DNA from: Vibrio coralliirubri
GTDB taxonomy: Bacteria > Pseudomonadota > Gammaproteobacteria > Enterobacterales > Vibrionaceae
Assembly (NCBI RefSeq): GCF_024347375.1
Contig: NZ_AP025470.1
Span: 62,001-126,000 of the forward strand
Length of the DNA: 64,000 bases
Reading direction: 5' to 3'
The notes beneath the pieces were generated by a model. It searched no databases. It saw only the letters and a list, made by a program, of their open reading frames with translations, and was not told where the DNA came from. This document shows, piece by piece, positions 55,709 through 64,000 of this stretch. Every line of letters begins with the position of its first letter. The first letter of the stretch is position 1. A program made the translations under genes and the position numbers.

Positions 55709-56566
55709 ATGGCAAACCAAGCGTATCAAATGGCTTTAGTCACACAAGATAGTTTAGATAGCTATATCCGCTCAGCGAACAGCTACCCAATGCTGACACC
55801 TGAAGAGGAACGTGGACTTGCAGAGCGATTACATTACAAAGGTGAGATCGACGCTGCGAAAGGCTTGATCCTTTCCCACCTACGATTCGTGGTGCACGTT
55901 GCAAGAGGCTACTCTGGCTACGGGCTGCCAATGGCTGATCTCGTCCAAGAAGGTAACATCGGCTTGATGAAGGCTGTTAAGCGCTTCAATCCAGAAGTTG
56001 GTGTTCGTCTCGTCTCGTTTGCTGTTCACTGGATCAAAGCTGAAATCCATGAATACGTTCTACGTAACTGGCGTATCGTTAAAATTGCGACTACTAAGGC
56101 ACAGCGTAAACTGTTCTTTAACCTTCGTAAGTCTAAAAAGCGTTTGGGTTGGTTCAATAACGGTGAAGTTGAGACGGTTGCTCGTGAACTGGGTGTTGAG
56201 CCTTCAGAAGTTCGTGAGATGGAATCTCGCTTAGCAGCACAAGATGCGACGTTTGAAGCGCCTATGGACGATGACGATGGTGGTTCTGCTTACACTGCTC
56301 CAGTTTACTACCTAGAAGACAAAGCGTCAGACGTTGCTGAGACGGTTGAAGCGGCTAACTGGGAGTCACACACCAATAATCGCCTAGGGCTAGCACTAGC
56401 AAGCTTAGACGAGCGTAGCCAACACATTGTTCGCTCACGTTGGTTAGACGACAACAAGGCAACCCTGCAAGACTTAGCGGATACCTACAGTATCTCAGCT
56501 GAGCGTGTTCGCCAGTTAGAAAAGAATGCGATGAAGAAATTGAAACAAGCCGTTGGTGATTTCTAA
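55709..56566 (+). CDS. rpoH: Heat-shock sigma factor RpoH (sigma-32)
   Basis: This 285-residue sigma factor has region 2 ([33 protein letters not shown]), the RpoH box ([14 protein letters not shown]) and region 4 ([20 protein letters not shown]). A longer frame starts at 55655. I chose 55709 because TGAGGAA precedes it and [11 protein letters not shown] matches the family. It follows ftsX, as in E. coli. Confidence 0.96.
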   Translation: MANQAYQMALVTQDSLDSYIRSANSYPMLTPEEERGLAERLHYKGEIDAAKGLILSHLRFVVHVARGYSGYGLPMADLVQEGNIGLMKAVKRFNPEVGVRLVSFAVHWIKAEIHEYVLRNWRIVKIATTKAQRKLFFNLRKSKKRLGWFNNGEVETVARELGVEPSEVREMESRLAAQDATFEAPMDDDDGGSAYTAPVYYLEDKASDVAETVEAANWESHTNNRLGLALASLDERSQHIVRSRWLDDNKATLQDLADTYSISAERVRQLEKNAMKKLKQAVGDF

Positions 56567-56626
56567 TAGCATCTAGTTTCTATTAGCTTCTACTTTCTAG
56601 TAGAGCTAACAAATAGCTGAATTTTG

Positions 56627-56659
56627 AAAAGGCCGAGATCGAGAGATCTCGGCCTTTTT
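56627..56659 (+). terminator. Rho-independent terminator after rpoH
   Basis: Perfect 14-bp stem AAAAGGCCGAGATC / GATCTCGGCCTTTT with a GAGA loop and a T run. Confidence 0.94.
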
Positions 56660-57006
56660 GTTTTGGATCGATTTCTCAACTTTTGCGATCGAAATTTGCA
56701 AAATGATTTTGTGGATAACTCTGTGAGAAGTTTATTCGTCAGCTGTCTAAAAGCAGGGTGTAGTAAGGCTTTGACGGGGTTTTTCGAGTGGGGATATGTT
56801 TCAGTTAACCCACAGTTAGATCAGGATCATTACTACATGTTGTGGATCTATTTTTGAAAAGACACTTTATTCACGCAATTCACAGATTTATCCACAAATG
56901 GTGTAAAAGTGATCGCTGGTGGATAACCTTATTAAGTGGATGTGAATGTTAGCCTTGGGATAGGTTACAATGGCAGCAAAGTAAATCAGTATAAAAAGAG
57001 AAAGTC
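56660..57006. other. Gene-free gap between rpoH and glpE
   Basis: 347 bases without a supportable gene. It holds the DnaA-box cluster described separately and six GATC sites (56666, 56687, 56819, 56825, 56845, 56911). A promoter for glpE must lie here, but no clear -35/-10 was found. Confidence 0.6.
56710..56926. promoter_or_regulatory. Cluster of DnaA boxes
   Basis: Two exact TTATCCACA boxes, one on each strand (56710-56718 minus, 56888-56896 plus), and one with a single mismatch (56918-56926 minus). A weaker TGTGGATCT lies at 56841-56849. The gap is also rich in Dam sites. Confidence 0.6.
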
Positions 57007-57327
57007 ATGGACCAGTTTAAACATATCGATGTTAAAGGCGCTCAAGCCCTCATCGAACAAGGCGAAGCTCGACTTGTCGATATACGTGACCCGCAGTCTT
57101 TTGCGGTTGCTCACCCAAAAACAGCCTACCACCTGACTAACGATACGATGGTGTCATTCATGGATGAGGTTGAGTTCGAACAACCTATCTTAGTGATGTG
57201 CTACCACGGCATCAGTAGCCAAGGTGCGGCACAATATTTAGTGAACCAAGGCTTTGAAGAGGTATATAGTGTTGATGGTGGTTTCGAAGCTTGGCATCGT
57301 GCTGAACTTCCAGTGATCGCAGGTTAA
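57007..57327 (+). CDS. glpE: Thiosulfate sulfurtransferase GlpE
   Basis: A 106-residue single-domain rhodanese. The active-site loop CYHGISS has catalytic C65, identical in form to E. coli GlpE. It transfers sulfur from thiosulfate to cyanide or thioredoxin. glpG follows 58 bases later, as in E. coli. Confidence 0.96.
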   Translation: MDQFKHIDVKGAQALIEQGEARLVDIRDPQSFAVAHPKTAYHLTNDTMVSFMDEVEFEQPILVMCYHGISSQGAAQYLVNQGFEEVYSVDGGFEAWHRAELPVIAG

Positions 57328-57385
57328 TGACTTTCATCACCTGAACCGCCTCAAGCATCCCTCATAGAATGAATAGGAAGTAACA

Positions 57386-58228
57386 ATGATTAGATTGATG
57401 GTGTTAGACAATCCACGTCTTGCTCAAGCATTTATTGATTATATGGCCTCTCGTCAGATCCCTATTCAGATGTCTCCAGAGGGAGAAGGGCGTTTTGCTC
57501 TTTGGCTTCTTGATGGCCAATTTCAGGTTGAAACCGAAGCTGAGCTGAATCGTTTTCTGGCTGAACCCAATCATAAGCGCTATCAAGCGGCGTCTTGGGA
57601 CATGGCTGAGACCAGAAAGAGCAACTTCCATTATCACACGCCAAGCTTTATGGGTATGATCAAAGCCAAAGCCGGCCCTGTGACACTAAGCCTGATGTTG
57701 GTGTGTGTGGTGATTTTTGCGCTGCAACAGATCGGTTTTGGCCAAGCTATTTTTAATGCCCTACATTTCCCAGCGGTGGATGGACAGCAATGGCAGCTGT
57801 GGCGTTGGTTGAGTCATGCCGTTCTACATTTCTCTGTTATGCACATCGCATTTAATATTTTGTGGTGGTGGCAGTTAGGTGGAGACATTGAGAAGAAACT
57901 TGGCAGCCTCAAGCTACTTCAGATCTTTGCTGTCTCTTCTGCGCTTTCAGGCGCTGGGCAGTATTGGGTTGAAGGGGCGAACTTCGGTGGTTTGTCTGGT
58001 GTTGTGTATGCCTTGGTTGGTTACTTATGGGTGGTTGGTGCGAAGGCGCCACAACTTGGTTTAGGTATTCCAAGACAGATTGTCGGCTTTATGTTGGTGT
58101 GGTTGGTGCTTGGGTACATGCAGCCATTTATGGCTATCGCCAATACGGCGCATTTAGCTGGCCTAGCCGCCGGTGTGATTATTGGCTTTATCGATGCGAT
58201 GAAAGCACCAAGCTCGGCAAGAAGCTAA
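57386..58228 (+). CDS. glpG: Rhomboid intramembrane protease GlpG
   Basis: A 280-residue rhomboid protease. The N-terminal cytoplasmic domain (1-95) is followed by six membrane helices. The catalytic dyad is S204 (GGLSGVVYAL) and H256 (NTAHLAGLAAG), and H153/N157 (HIAFN) line the oxyanion site. All are intact. Its terminator downstream has been split by an insertion sequence. Confidence 0.96.
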   Translation: MIRLMVLDNPRLAQAFIDYMASRQIPIQMSPEGEGRFALWLLDGQFQVETEAELNRFLAEPNHKRYQAASWDMAETRKSNFHYHTPSFMGMIKAKAGPVTLSLMLVCVVIFALQQIGFGQAIFNALHFPAVDGQQWQLWRWLSHAVLHFSVMHIAFNILWWWQLGGDIEKKLGSLKLLQIFAVSSALSGAGQYWVEGANFGGLSGVVYALVGYLWVVGAKAPQLGLGIPRQIVGFMLVWLVLGYMQPFMAIANTAHLAGLAAGVIIGFIDAMKAPSSARS

Positions 58229-58272
58229 CTCATCTCTTCTAATGAGTAGCCAAACGATAGAGACAAAAAAGC

Positions 58273-58284
58273 GGCCAGATGAGC
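58273..58284. repeat. Target-site duplication, left
   Basis: GGCCAGATGAGC directly next to the IS end. The identical right copy is at 59712-59723. Confidence 0.93.
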
Positions 58285-58338
58285 TAATGCCGATCAGTTA
58301 AGTAAAAAAGACTGGTTGAACGATCCTCCAAGGATGTC

Positions 58339-58371
58339 AAAATCCGAGTGTTTCTTTAACACTCGGATTTT
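58339..58371 (+). terminator. Terminator inside the IS, just before the transposase start
   Basis: Perfect 14-bp stem AAAATCCGAGTGTT / AACACTCGGATTTT, followed by T's that run into the transposase ATG at 58374. It should stop transcription entering from glpG. Confidence 0.88.
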
Positions 58372-58373
58372 TT

Positions 58374-59687
58374 ATGTTTCTTAGACAAGCCCTTAATCAA
58401 GTCCATAACTTCTCTCCAGAACAGCTCTCAGGGTTATCAGACCTGCTGTCCCCGGAACTCGTCGAACAGTGCCTCCAAGAATCTGGGGTTGCGACTATTC
58501 GAAAGCGCAGGTTACCAATGGAAATGATGGTTTGGAGTGTTTTAGGGATGTCCCTTTACCGTCATTTATCGATGGATAAAGTAGTCTCGCAACTTGATAT
58601 TCTCCTACCGGGTAAGAAGCCATTCGTCGCACCTAGCGCTGTCATACAGGCACGTCACCGACTTGGTTCCGACGTTATGGAAGCCGTGTTCAATCACACT
58701 CAACGACTTTGGCACCGCAAGACTCCTCATCCCGATTGGCATGGGTTAACACTTCATGCTGTAGATGGTGTTGTGTGGAGAACACCAGACACTAAAAGTA
58801 ATGATGAGCATTTTAGTAGAACAGGCAATAAAACAACGATATCTGACTACCCTCAAGTGAGAATGGTCTGCCATATGGAGCTGACCAGTCATTTACTCAA
58901 CAGCGCTTCATTCGACTCAGTATCTAAAAGTGAAGTCGACCTTACGATCCCGCTTATTGAACAATCTCCCTCAAACAGCTTAACTATTTTTGACCGCGGA
59001 TTTTACGCCTTGGGCTTACTGCATAAATGGCAAACCAGTGGCGATGAAAAACATTGGCTGCTCCCATTAAGAAAAGGGGCTCAATACACTGTGTTATCGA
59101 AGGTAGGCCGAGGACAAGAGCTCGTTGAGCTCAAGCTATCACCTCAAGCTCAAAAGAAGTGGGTTGATGCCCCCAAAACTCTCCAAGCTCGTTTAATCAC
59201 AAAGACGATTAAAGGAAAAGAAGTCCGACTATTAACGTCAATGATAGACACGATGAAATATCCTGGTGCTGATATCGCCGAACTATATAGCCATCGTTGG
59301 GAAATAGAGTTGGGGTATCGTGAGATGAAGCAATACATGCTTCAGAACCAACTTACGTTAAGAAGCAAAAAGCCAGAGTTAGTGAATCAAGAGCTTTGGG
59401 GAATGCTGGTTGCTTACAATCTACTGCGGTTCATGATGTGTCAAATGGCCTATCATCAGAAGTCAGTGATGCCTTATCAAATCGGCTTTAAACAGGCTTC
59501 ATTATTCCTTGTTGGACAGCTTCAATTATTACCAGCGGTCGCACCGGGACGAATCCCAGAAGTAATAAACTACATACTGGATATGTCAGAAAGCTTTGTT
59601 TTACCTGAGAGGCGAGAACGAAGTTACCCAAGAGCAGTAAAAAAGAGGCCTTGTCGCTATGCGACAAGGCCTCCAAGAAGACGCTAA
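58374..59687 (+). CDS. IS4-family DDE transposase
   Basis: A 437-residue transposase. Catalytic residues are D131 (HAVDGVVW), D207 (TIFDRGFY) and E312. The IS4 signature Y-(2)-R-(3)-E-(6)-K is exact (Y305, R308, E312, K319). The first helix-rich 100 residues form the DNA-binding part. The ribosome site appears buried in or next to the upstream hairpin, which may keep expression low (inference). Confidence 0.95.
   Translation: MFLRQALNQVHNFSPEQLSGLSDLLSPELVEQCLQESGVATIRKRRLPMEMMVWSVLGMSLYRHLSMDKVVSQLDILLPGKKPFVAPSAVIQARHRLGSDVMEAVFNHTQRLWHRKTPHPDWHGLTLHAVDGVVWRTPDTKSNDEHFSRTGNKTTISDYPQVRMVCHMELTSHLLNSASFDSVSKSEVDLTIPLIEQSPSNSLTIFDRGFYALGLLHKWQTSGDEKHWLLPLRKGAQYTVLSKVGRGQELVELKLSPQAQKKWVDAPKTLQARLITKTIKGKEVRLLTSMIDTMKYPGADIAELYSHRWEIELGYREMKQYMLQNQLTLRSKKPELVNQELWGMLVAYNLLRFMMCQMAYHQKSVMPYQIGFKQASLFLVGQLQLLPAVAPGRIPEVINYILDMSESFVLPERRERSYPRAVKKRPCRYATRPPRRR
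59639..59673 (-). terminator. Minus-strand terminator at the right end of the IS
   Basis: Perfect 13-bp stem GAGGCCTTGTCGC / GCGACAAGGCCTC within the transposase 3' end, with T's following on the minus strand. It blocks transcription from the fliL-like gene. Confidence 0.85.
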
Positions 59688-59711
59688 ACGATGCTTAACT
59701 TACAAGCATTA

Positions 59712-59723
59712 GGCCAGATGAGC
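59712..59723. repeat. Target-site duplication, right
   Basis: GGCCAGATGAGC, identical to the left copy. Removing the IS and one copy restores a hairpin with arms AAAAAAGCGGC and GCCGCTTTTTT around CAGATGA. Confidence 0.93.
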
Positions 59724-59753
59724 CGCTTTTTTATTTGGATTCGTTTTACATCA

Positions 59754-60161
59754 TTACTGATAAAGGTATTTGGTAAACAGTAAGTCAGCAATCAGGGTTT
59801 TACCTGTCTCTGGAAGCAAAATCTTGTTGAGGTGTTCAACTAAGGATTTTCTTAAGTCTTCACGGCCAGATAGAGATTTAATGGTTTCTTCGTTTTGCTT
59901 GCCAAGCAATTCAATCACCGCATCGCGAATCAGTGGTTGGTGATGCTCAATAGCGGCCAAGTCGTTACTATTTGCCACCATGATGTCGAGGCGAACCTGA
60001 ATGTAGCCCAGTTTTTTACCTTTAGTGTAAAAATTGGTGGTCAGGTCTGGCTCTAGCGTGAAGTAGGCGAGTTTAGCTGCCGACTCCTCTTCAGCGAAAC
60101 TTGATGCTGAAAAGAGTAGGGTAATCGCAAGAAATATTTGGGCTACATAACGTTTGTGCAT
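59754..60161 (-). CDS. FliL-like exported protein
   Basis: This 135-residue protein has a signal peptide (IFLAITLLFSASSFAEEE) instead of the membrane anchor of true FliL. The FliL-like domain follows (YIQVRLDIMVAN, LRKSLVEHLNKILLPE, ILADLLFTKYLYQ-like end). It is not in a flagellar operon, so a direct flagellar role is uncertain. Divergent from ubiC. Confidence 0.78.
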   Translation of the reverse strand: MHKRYVAQIFLAITLLFSASSFAEEESAAKLAYFTLEPDLTTNFYTKGKKLGYIQVRLDIMVANSNDLAAIEHHQPLIRDAVIELLGKQNEETIKSLSGREDLRKSLVEHLNKILLPETGKTLIADLLFTKYLYQ

Positions 60162-60323
60162 ATTTGTGACTTTTCTTTAGTTTATTCGCGATATTCGAAA
60201 CGCATTAGTCTTGTTACAATGAGCGGTCTAAATCTAAATACGTTTACAATTCGAAGAACGCTTTAATTTTGTTCGAAAGTTGAAGCTTTATTGTACGTGT
60301 AAAGTCACCTATTGAATACTAGT

Positions 60324-60866
60324 ATGAATCAGCCAATATCGCTGTATCTTAATTCGTTAATGAATGTAGATTGGCAAAGTACAGAAACATTTGATTTTCC
60401 TAATGAAACCACCAAAGAGTGGCTGATGGAGCAAGGTTCTCTTTCCCGCAAGTTGGGGAAGTGCTGTCAGCACCTGTCTGTTGAGTTGCTTCATAATCAA
60501 GTTGTAGAACGCTCAATGCTGCAACAGGACGAGGAACATCTTTTATCATCGTTTGATTGCTTACTGCGTAAAGTGATTTTAAAGGGTGATGATGACCCGT
60601 GGGTGTTAGGTCGAACCTTGATTCCCCGAGTCACGCTAGAAGATCATCAGCACTCTGACCTTTCTCAACAAGGTAATGTCCCGCTTGGATTGACCGTTTT
60701 CAGTGCTGAGAACGTGGAGCGAGATGCGCTGCAAGTCGGTTGGGTTATTGCAGGCGATGAGCGATTACTCGCGCGTCGTTCTCGATTATGGATGAACCAT
60801 AAACCGATGCTTGTGGCAGAACTGTTTTTACCAACATCACCCATTTACTCTAAGGAGAGTGTGTAA
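60324..60866 (+). CDS. ubiC: Chorismate lyase
   Basis: This 180-residue UbiC converts chorismate to 4-hydroxybenzoate and pyruvate. Conserved features are VVERSMLQQDEE and LARRSRLW near the C-terminus. A TTG at 60312 would add four residues. I chose the ATG at 60324 (MNQPISLYLNSL). It ends directly before the ubiA start, so the products pass to UbiA. Confidence 0.93.
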   Translation: MNQPISLYLNSLMNVDWQSTETFDFPNETTKEWLMEQGSLSRKLGKCCQHLSVELLHNQVVERSMLQQDEEHLLSSFDCLLRKVILKGDDDPWVLGRTLIPRVTLEDHQHSDLSQQGNVPLGLTVFSAENVERDALQVGWVIAGDERLLARRSRLWMNHKPMLVAELFLPTSPIYSKESV

Positions 60867-61721
60867 ATGCTTGCCACCAAAGCGAAGGCGTATTGGCAAT
60901 TAACGCGAATGAATCGCCCGATTGGTACCCTGTTACTCCTTTGGCCGACCTTGTGGTCACTGGTTATCGCCGCACAAGGTATGCCTGATTTTGATGTCTT
61001 GGTTGTTTTCGTACTCGGCGTGGTGTTGATGCGTTCAGCTGGCTGTGTGATCAATGACTTTGCTGACCGTAAAGTAGATGGTCATGTTAAACGTACCAAG
61101 CAGCGTCCATTACCTTCAGGTTTGGTTTCCAGTAAAGAAGCGATTCTGCTCTTTTTAGTGCTAGCCGTGGTTTCATTCTTGCTGGTACTCACTATGAATC
61201 CACTGACCATTAAGCTCTCATTTATTGGTGTGGGCCTGGCGTTCATTTACCCTTTCATGAAGCGTTTTACCCATCTTCCCCAGTTGTTTCTTGGCTTAGC
61301 GTTTAGCTGGGCGATACCAATGGCTTGGGCGGCACAAACCAATGAGCTGCCAAGCATTGTGTGGTTTATCTTCGTGATTAACGCGTTGTGGACGATTGCT
61401 TACGACACGCAATATGCGATGGTTGACCGAGATGATGACTTGAAGATTGGTATTAAATCGACGGCTATTTTATTTGGTCGCTTCGATAAACTGATTGTTG
61501 GCTCTTTGCAACTCGTCACCCTAGCGATGCTGATTGCGTTAGGCATGCATTACCAACTAGGAGATACCTTCTATTGGGCACTGTTGGTAGCGGGAAGCTT
61601 ATTTGTGTATCAACAACATCTGATGCGCCACCGTGATCGAGACCTTTGTTTTCAAGCCTTTCTAAACAACAACTATGTTGGAATGGCAGTGACCGTGGGT
61701 TTGTTCATTACCTTCTGGTAA
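60867..61721 (+). CDS. ubiA: 4-hydroxybenzoate octaprenyltransferase
   Basis: A 284-residue membrane prenyltransferase with about eight or nine helices. The two Asp-rich motifs are [10 protein letters not shown] (from residue 63) and [13 protein letters not shown] (about 185-197). It attaches the polyprenyl tail to 4-hydroxybenzoate. The ubiC stop and ubiA start are adjacent with no gap. Confidence 0.97.
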   Translation: MLATKAKAYWQLTRMNRPIGTLLLLWPTLWSLVIAAQGMPDFDVLVVFVLGVVLMRSAGCVINDFADRKVDGHVKRTKQRPLPSGLVSSKEAILLFLVLAVVSFLLVLTMNPLTIKLSFIGVGLAFIYPFMKRFTHLPQLFLGLAFSWAIPMAWAAQTNELPSIVWFIFVINALWTIAYDTQYAMVDRDDDLKIGIKSTAILFGRFDKLIVGSLQLVTLAMLIALGMHYQLGDTFYWALLVAGSLFVYQQHLMRHRDRDLCFQAFLNNNYVGMAVTVGLFITFW

Positions 61722-61753
61722 GCATCAGCTTTTCGAGTTAACGAATGCTAAAG

Positions 61754-61780
61754 AAAAGGCACCCATTGGGTGCCTTTTTT
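61754..61780. terminator. Terminator between ubiA and plsB
   Basis: AAAAGGCACCC / GGGTGCCTTTT stem with an ATT loop and T run, between convergent genes. Confidence 0.93.
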
Positions 61781-61823
61781 GATCGTGTTCGGTCTCGCTA
61801 TTCAAGAGACTCCAAGCTGATGA

Positions 61824-64000
61824 TTACTCCGCTTGGTGGATACTCTCTTGAATCGTCAAACGTACTTCTGGGTAAAGCATTGAGTAGAGAAGCTTAGCGA
61901 ATTGCTGAGTCTTTTCTAAATCACAGTTACCATCGTTATCCAGATATTGTTGTTTCAGAGTGGCGAACATCGACGCAAACACGCCTTTATCGAAGAACTC
62001 TGGTGCATTGATGCCTTGTAGGCGACCAAGTCGCTGTGCAATGTCTTGGCTCTTCTGTTCAAGATCGGATTTATCCAGATCAGGGTTCTCTGCCAACAGG
62101 TTCAGAGCAATAGAGTAGCGTTGTAGCGTCTCTGAAATCGTACGACCTAACAGCATCAGTGCTTGGCTGTTTGATTGGTTGATGGTGACTTCGTTATCAG
62201 AAACCACAAGCATACCTTGGTTAACCAGCTCTTCAATGATGTTAGAAACCACGCCTTCAAGCTTGTCTTCGTCGTAGCTTAGGAACAGCTCTTTCTTCAA
62301 GAACGGGTAGATAGCAGCAACGTTCTCTTGAATTGCGTCAATCGATAAACCACGCTGACGAATGGTCATTTGTGCAATTAACGATGGCAGAGCAAACAAG
62401 TGAATGATGTTGTTTCGGTAGTAGGTCATCAGAATGGACTGGTGACGGTCTAGCGAAATGATGTCGCCCATTGAGTCTGATTCAATCAAGAACTTGTTCA
62501 GTGACTCAGCATGTTTTACCAAATCTTCAGCGCTGTCTTTTGGCACAGTGAACGTTGCAGAATATGGAACGTTCTTAAGCAGAGACAGGTAGCAATTGAT
62601 CTGAGAAACCAAAGAGTCACGAGACAATGCGCGCTGTCTTGAAGCCAATAGTGCCGTTGCACAAAGGGTCAGTGCATTGGTCGCTGCCGCATCGTTAATG
62701 TGCGTCATCATTTTGGTCGCCAAGTCATTAACCACCGGATTCATCCATTGTGGTTTGCTGGTACCCATTGGGTCGATGTCTTTGGTCCACTCAGGTGAGT
62801 GTTCATTCAGATATTGGTTAAGCTGAATCGGCTCACCGAAGTTCACGTAGCCTTTACCAAAGTTACGCAGCTTACGAATGGTACGAATCACTAAGCTCGC
62901 GTTTTCTTTCTCTTTACGCTTGCCTCGAAGTTCTTTCGCGTAAGTCGCTACTTCCATCACGTGTTCGTAGCCGATGTACACAGGAACCAAAGTCACCGGA
63001 CGGTTCATGCCGCGCAGCATTGCTTGGATTGTCATCGCTAGCATGCCCGTTTTCGCTTGCAGTAGACGACCTGTACGAGAACGCCCACCTTCGCTGAAGT
63101 ACTCTACTGAGTAACCTTTAGCGAACAATTCCGCTAGGTATTCACGGAAAATCGTCGAGTACAGCTTGTTGCCTTTAAAGCTACGACGAATAAAGAACGC
63201 ACCACCATGACGGAAAATAGGACCGGCAGGAAAGAAGTTCAGGTTGATACCCGCAGCGATGTGCGGAGGCACCATGCCTTCGTGGTAAAGCACATAAGAA
63301 AGCAGTAAGTAGTCCATGTGGCTACGGTGACAAGGCACGTAAACAATCTCGTGACCATCTTGAGCCAACTTACGAACCGTTGAAGCGTTGCTGATATGCA
63401 GGCCTTGGTACAACTTATTCCACAGCCAACCAAGAATCTTCTCACCGCGTTTGATCAGCGAGTAAGAGAAGTTCGCAGCAATCTCGTCCATGATGTCTTG
63501 AGCTTCTTTGCTCGCTTTCTCGATCGAGATGTTCTTTGCTTGTGCTTCGTCTTCAATCGCTTTCTTGATCGCTTCTGATTTTAATAGGCGATCAAACAGA
63601 GCTTGGCGGCTTGGCAGGTTAGGACCTGATGCAGCAAGCTTTTGGCGAGAGAAGTGAATACGTGCCACGCGCGCCAGTTTGTGCGCGATGGTGCTGTCGG
63701 TGCCATGTGAATTAGCCATGTAGCGTAGAGAAACCACTGGGCTGAAACGAACCAGACAGTCACGACCGGCTAGCAACACCGCTTTTGATTTCTCTAAGCC
63801 GTTCATTGCTTGTAGGTAAGGCTTCTGGTTATTCTCTTTACCAGGTTTGCGCCCCCACAAAACGGTAGCAGGGATAACTTGAACATCGAGTTCAGAGTCG
63901 TCAGCGTGCAGTGAAAGCAATTCAGAGAACACTTCAATTGAAGAGCTTGGTACGTAATCATCGTCTTGCAGCAGAGTTTTGCGAGAAGAGATAAAAACGT
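61824..64000 (-). CDS. plsB: Glycerol-3-phosphate acyltransferase PlsB (5' end beyond window)
   Basis: At least 725 codons of a PlsB-type acyltransferase, the first step of phospholipid synthesis. The catalytic HX4D block is [14 protein letters not shown], and [21 protein letters not shown] and [12 protein letters not shown] are the later glycerophosphate-binding blocks. The open frame continues past the edge (…[14 protein letters not shown]), so 63932 is an internal codon, not the start. E. coli PlsB has about 807 residues, so roughly 80 are missing. Confidence 0.96.
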   Translation of the reverse strand, partial: VFISSRKTLLQDDDYVPSSSIEVFSELLSLHADDSELDVQVIPATVLWGRKPGKENNQKPYLQAMNGLEKSKAVLLAGRDCLVRFSPVVSLRYMANSHGTDSTIAHKLARVARIHFSRQKLAASGPNLPSRQALFDRLLKSEAIKKAIEDEAQAKNISIEKASKEAQDIMDEIAANFSYSLIKRGEKILGWLWNKLYQGLHISNASTVRKLAQDGHEIVYVPCHRSHMDYLLLSYVLYHEGMVPPHIAAGINLNFFPAGPIFRHGGAFFIRRSFKGNKLYSTIFREYLAELFAKGYSVEYFSEGGRSRTGRLLQAKTGMLAMTIQAMLRGMNRPVTLVPVYIGYEHVMEVATYAKELRGKRKEKENASLVIRTIRKLRNFGKGYVNFGEPIQLNQYLNEHSPEWTKDIDPMGTSKPQWMNPVVNDLATKMMTHINDAAATNALTLCATALLASRQRALSRDSLVSQINCYLSLLKNVPYSATFTVPKDSAEDLVKHAESLNKFLIESDSMGDIISLDRHQSILMTYYRNNIIHLFALPSLIAQMTIRQRGLSIDAIQENVAAIYPFLKKELFLSYDEDKLEGVVSNIIEELVNQGMLVVSDNEVTINQSNSQALMLLGRTISETLQRYSIALNLLAENPDLDKSDLEQKSQDIAQRLGRLQGINAPEFFDKGVFASMFATLKQQYLDNDGNCDLEKTQQFAKLLYSMLYPEVRLTIQESIHQAE

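Larger units (their letters stand above)
58285..59711 (+). mobile_element. IS4-family insertion sequence, 1427 bp
   Basis: The ends carry imperfect inverted repeats (TAATGCCGATCAGTTAAG left, TAATGCTTGTAAGTTAAG right, 14 of 18 matching). The flanking 12-bp duplication is within the 10-13 bp range of IS4 elements. The element holds one transposase gene and inward-blocking terminators near both ends. The complete ends and duplication suggest a recent, intact insertion. Confidence 0.94.

Noticed and set aside
56840..56900. The DnaA-box gap as the chromosome 1 replication origin
   Set aside because: The genes that usually flank oriC (mnmG, mioC, dnaA) are absent and only three good boxes are present; a regulatory or titration site is more likely.

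Overview
The window reads as chromosome 1 of a Vibrio, most likely of the Splendidus clade. This rests on the Vibrio-type rRNA genes, gammaproteobacterial gene orders (rhlB-trxA-rho, hemCDXY opposite cyaA, lptM-lysA-dapF-yigA-xerC-yigB, rsmD-ftsYEX-rpoH) and Vibrio-typical families such as the FIST-GGDEF-EAL proteins. The clade is inferred from general resemblance, not from a database comparison. Two tandem rRNA operons and a perfect parS palindrome suggest a place in the origin-proximal part of the chromosome.

Layout. 1-6.5 kb: rhlB (cut by the window edge), trxA, rho, an exported helical-repeat protein, then ubiD, a small 2Fe-2S ferredoxin and the flavin reductase fre. 6.5-17.8 kb: two rRNA operons in the same direction. 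The first has a spacer without tRNA, the second carries tRNA-Ile and tRNA-Ala and ends with tRNA-Asp and a strong terminator. 17.8-18.6 kb: a gene-free stretch with decayed copies of the tRNA trailer/terminator. 18.6-30.7 kb: hemCDXY leftward, cyaA rightward with a TTG start and two candidate CRP sites, cyaY, and the lptM-lysA-dapF-DUF484-xerC-yigB run.

30.9-42.9 kb is rich in c-di-GMP genes. Two tandem paralogous FIST-GGDEF-EAL proteins have degenerate GGDEF motifs and intact EAL residues. They are followed by a parS site, a DTW-domain gene with an upstream lipoprotein gene, an EVE-domain gene, yigL, pldB, rhtB, and an EAL-HDOD gene with an in-frame stop before its last 34 codons. 42.9-46.4 kb is an arsenic cluster: arsR with a palindromic operator, an ArsJ-associated GAPDH, a CX5R phosphatase and arsJ, with two inverted ERIC-like repeats in its gaps. 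46.6-52.3 kb holds an acyltransferase, yhhM, a small membrane protein gene of 26 codons, a T/G-rich gene-free stretch, yhhN, yecH, yhgN, yhhL and rsmD.

52.5-64 kb: ftsY (with an eleven-unit GCAGAA repeat), ftsE, ftsX, rpoH, a gene-free gap with DnaA boxes and clustered GATC sites, glpE and glpG. An IS4-family element then sits exactly inside the glpG/fliL-like shared terminator, with a 12-bp target duplication. After it come the fliL-like gene, ubiC-ubiA and plsB (cut by the window edge).

Most of the window is ordinary housekeeping DNA. The points most worth a second look are the parS site, the tandem FIST-EAL pair, the truncated EAL-HDOD gene, the phosphatase in the arsenic cluster, the unannotated 26-aa membrane peptide, the DnaA-box/GATC cluster, and the IS that replaced a terminator while bringing its own.
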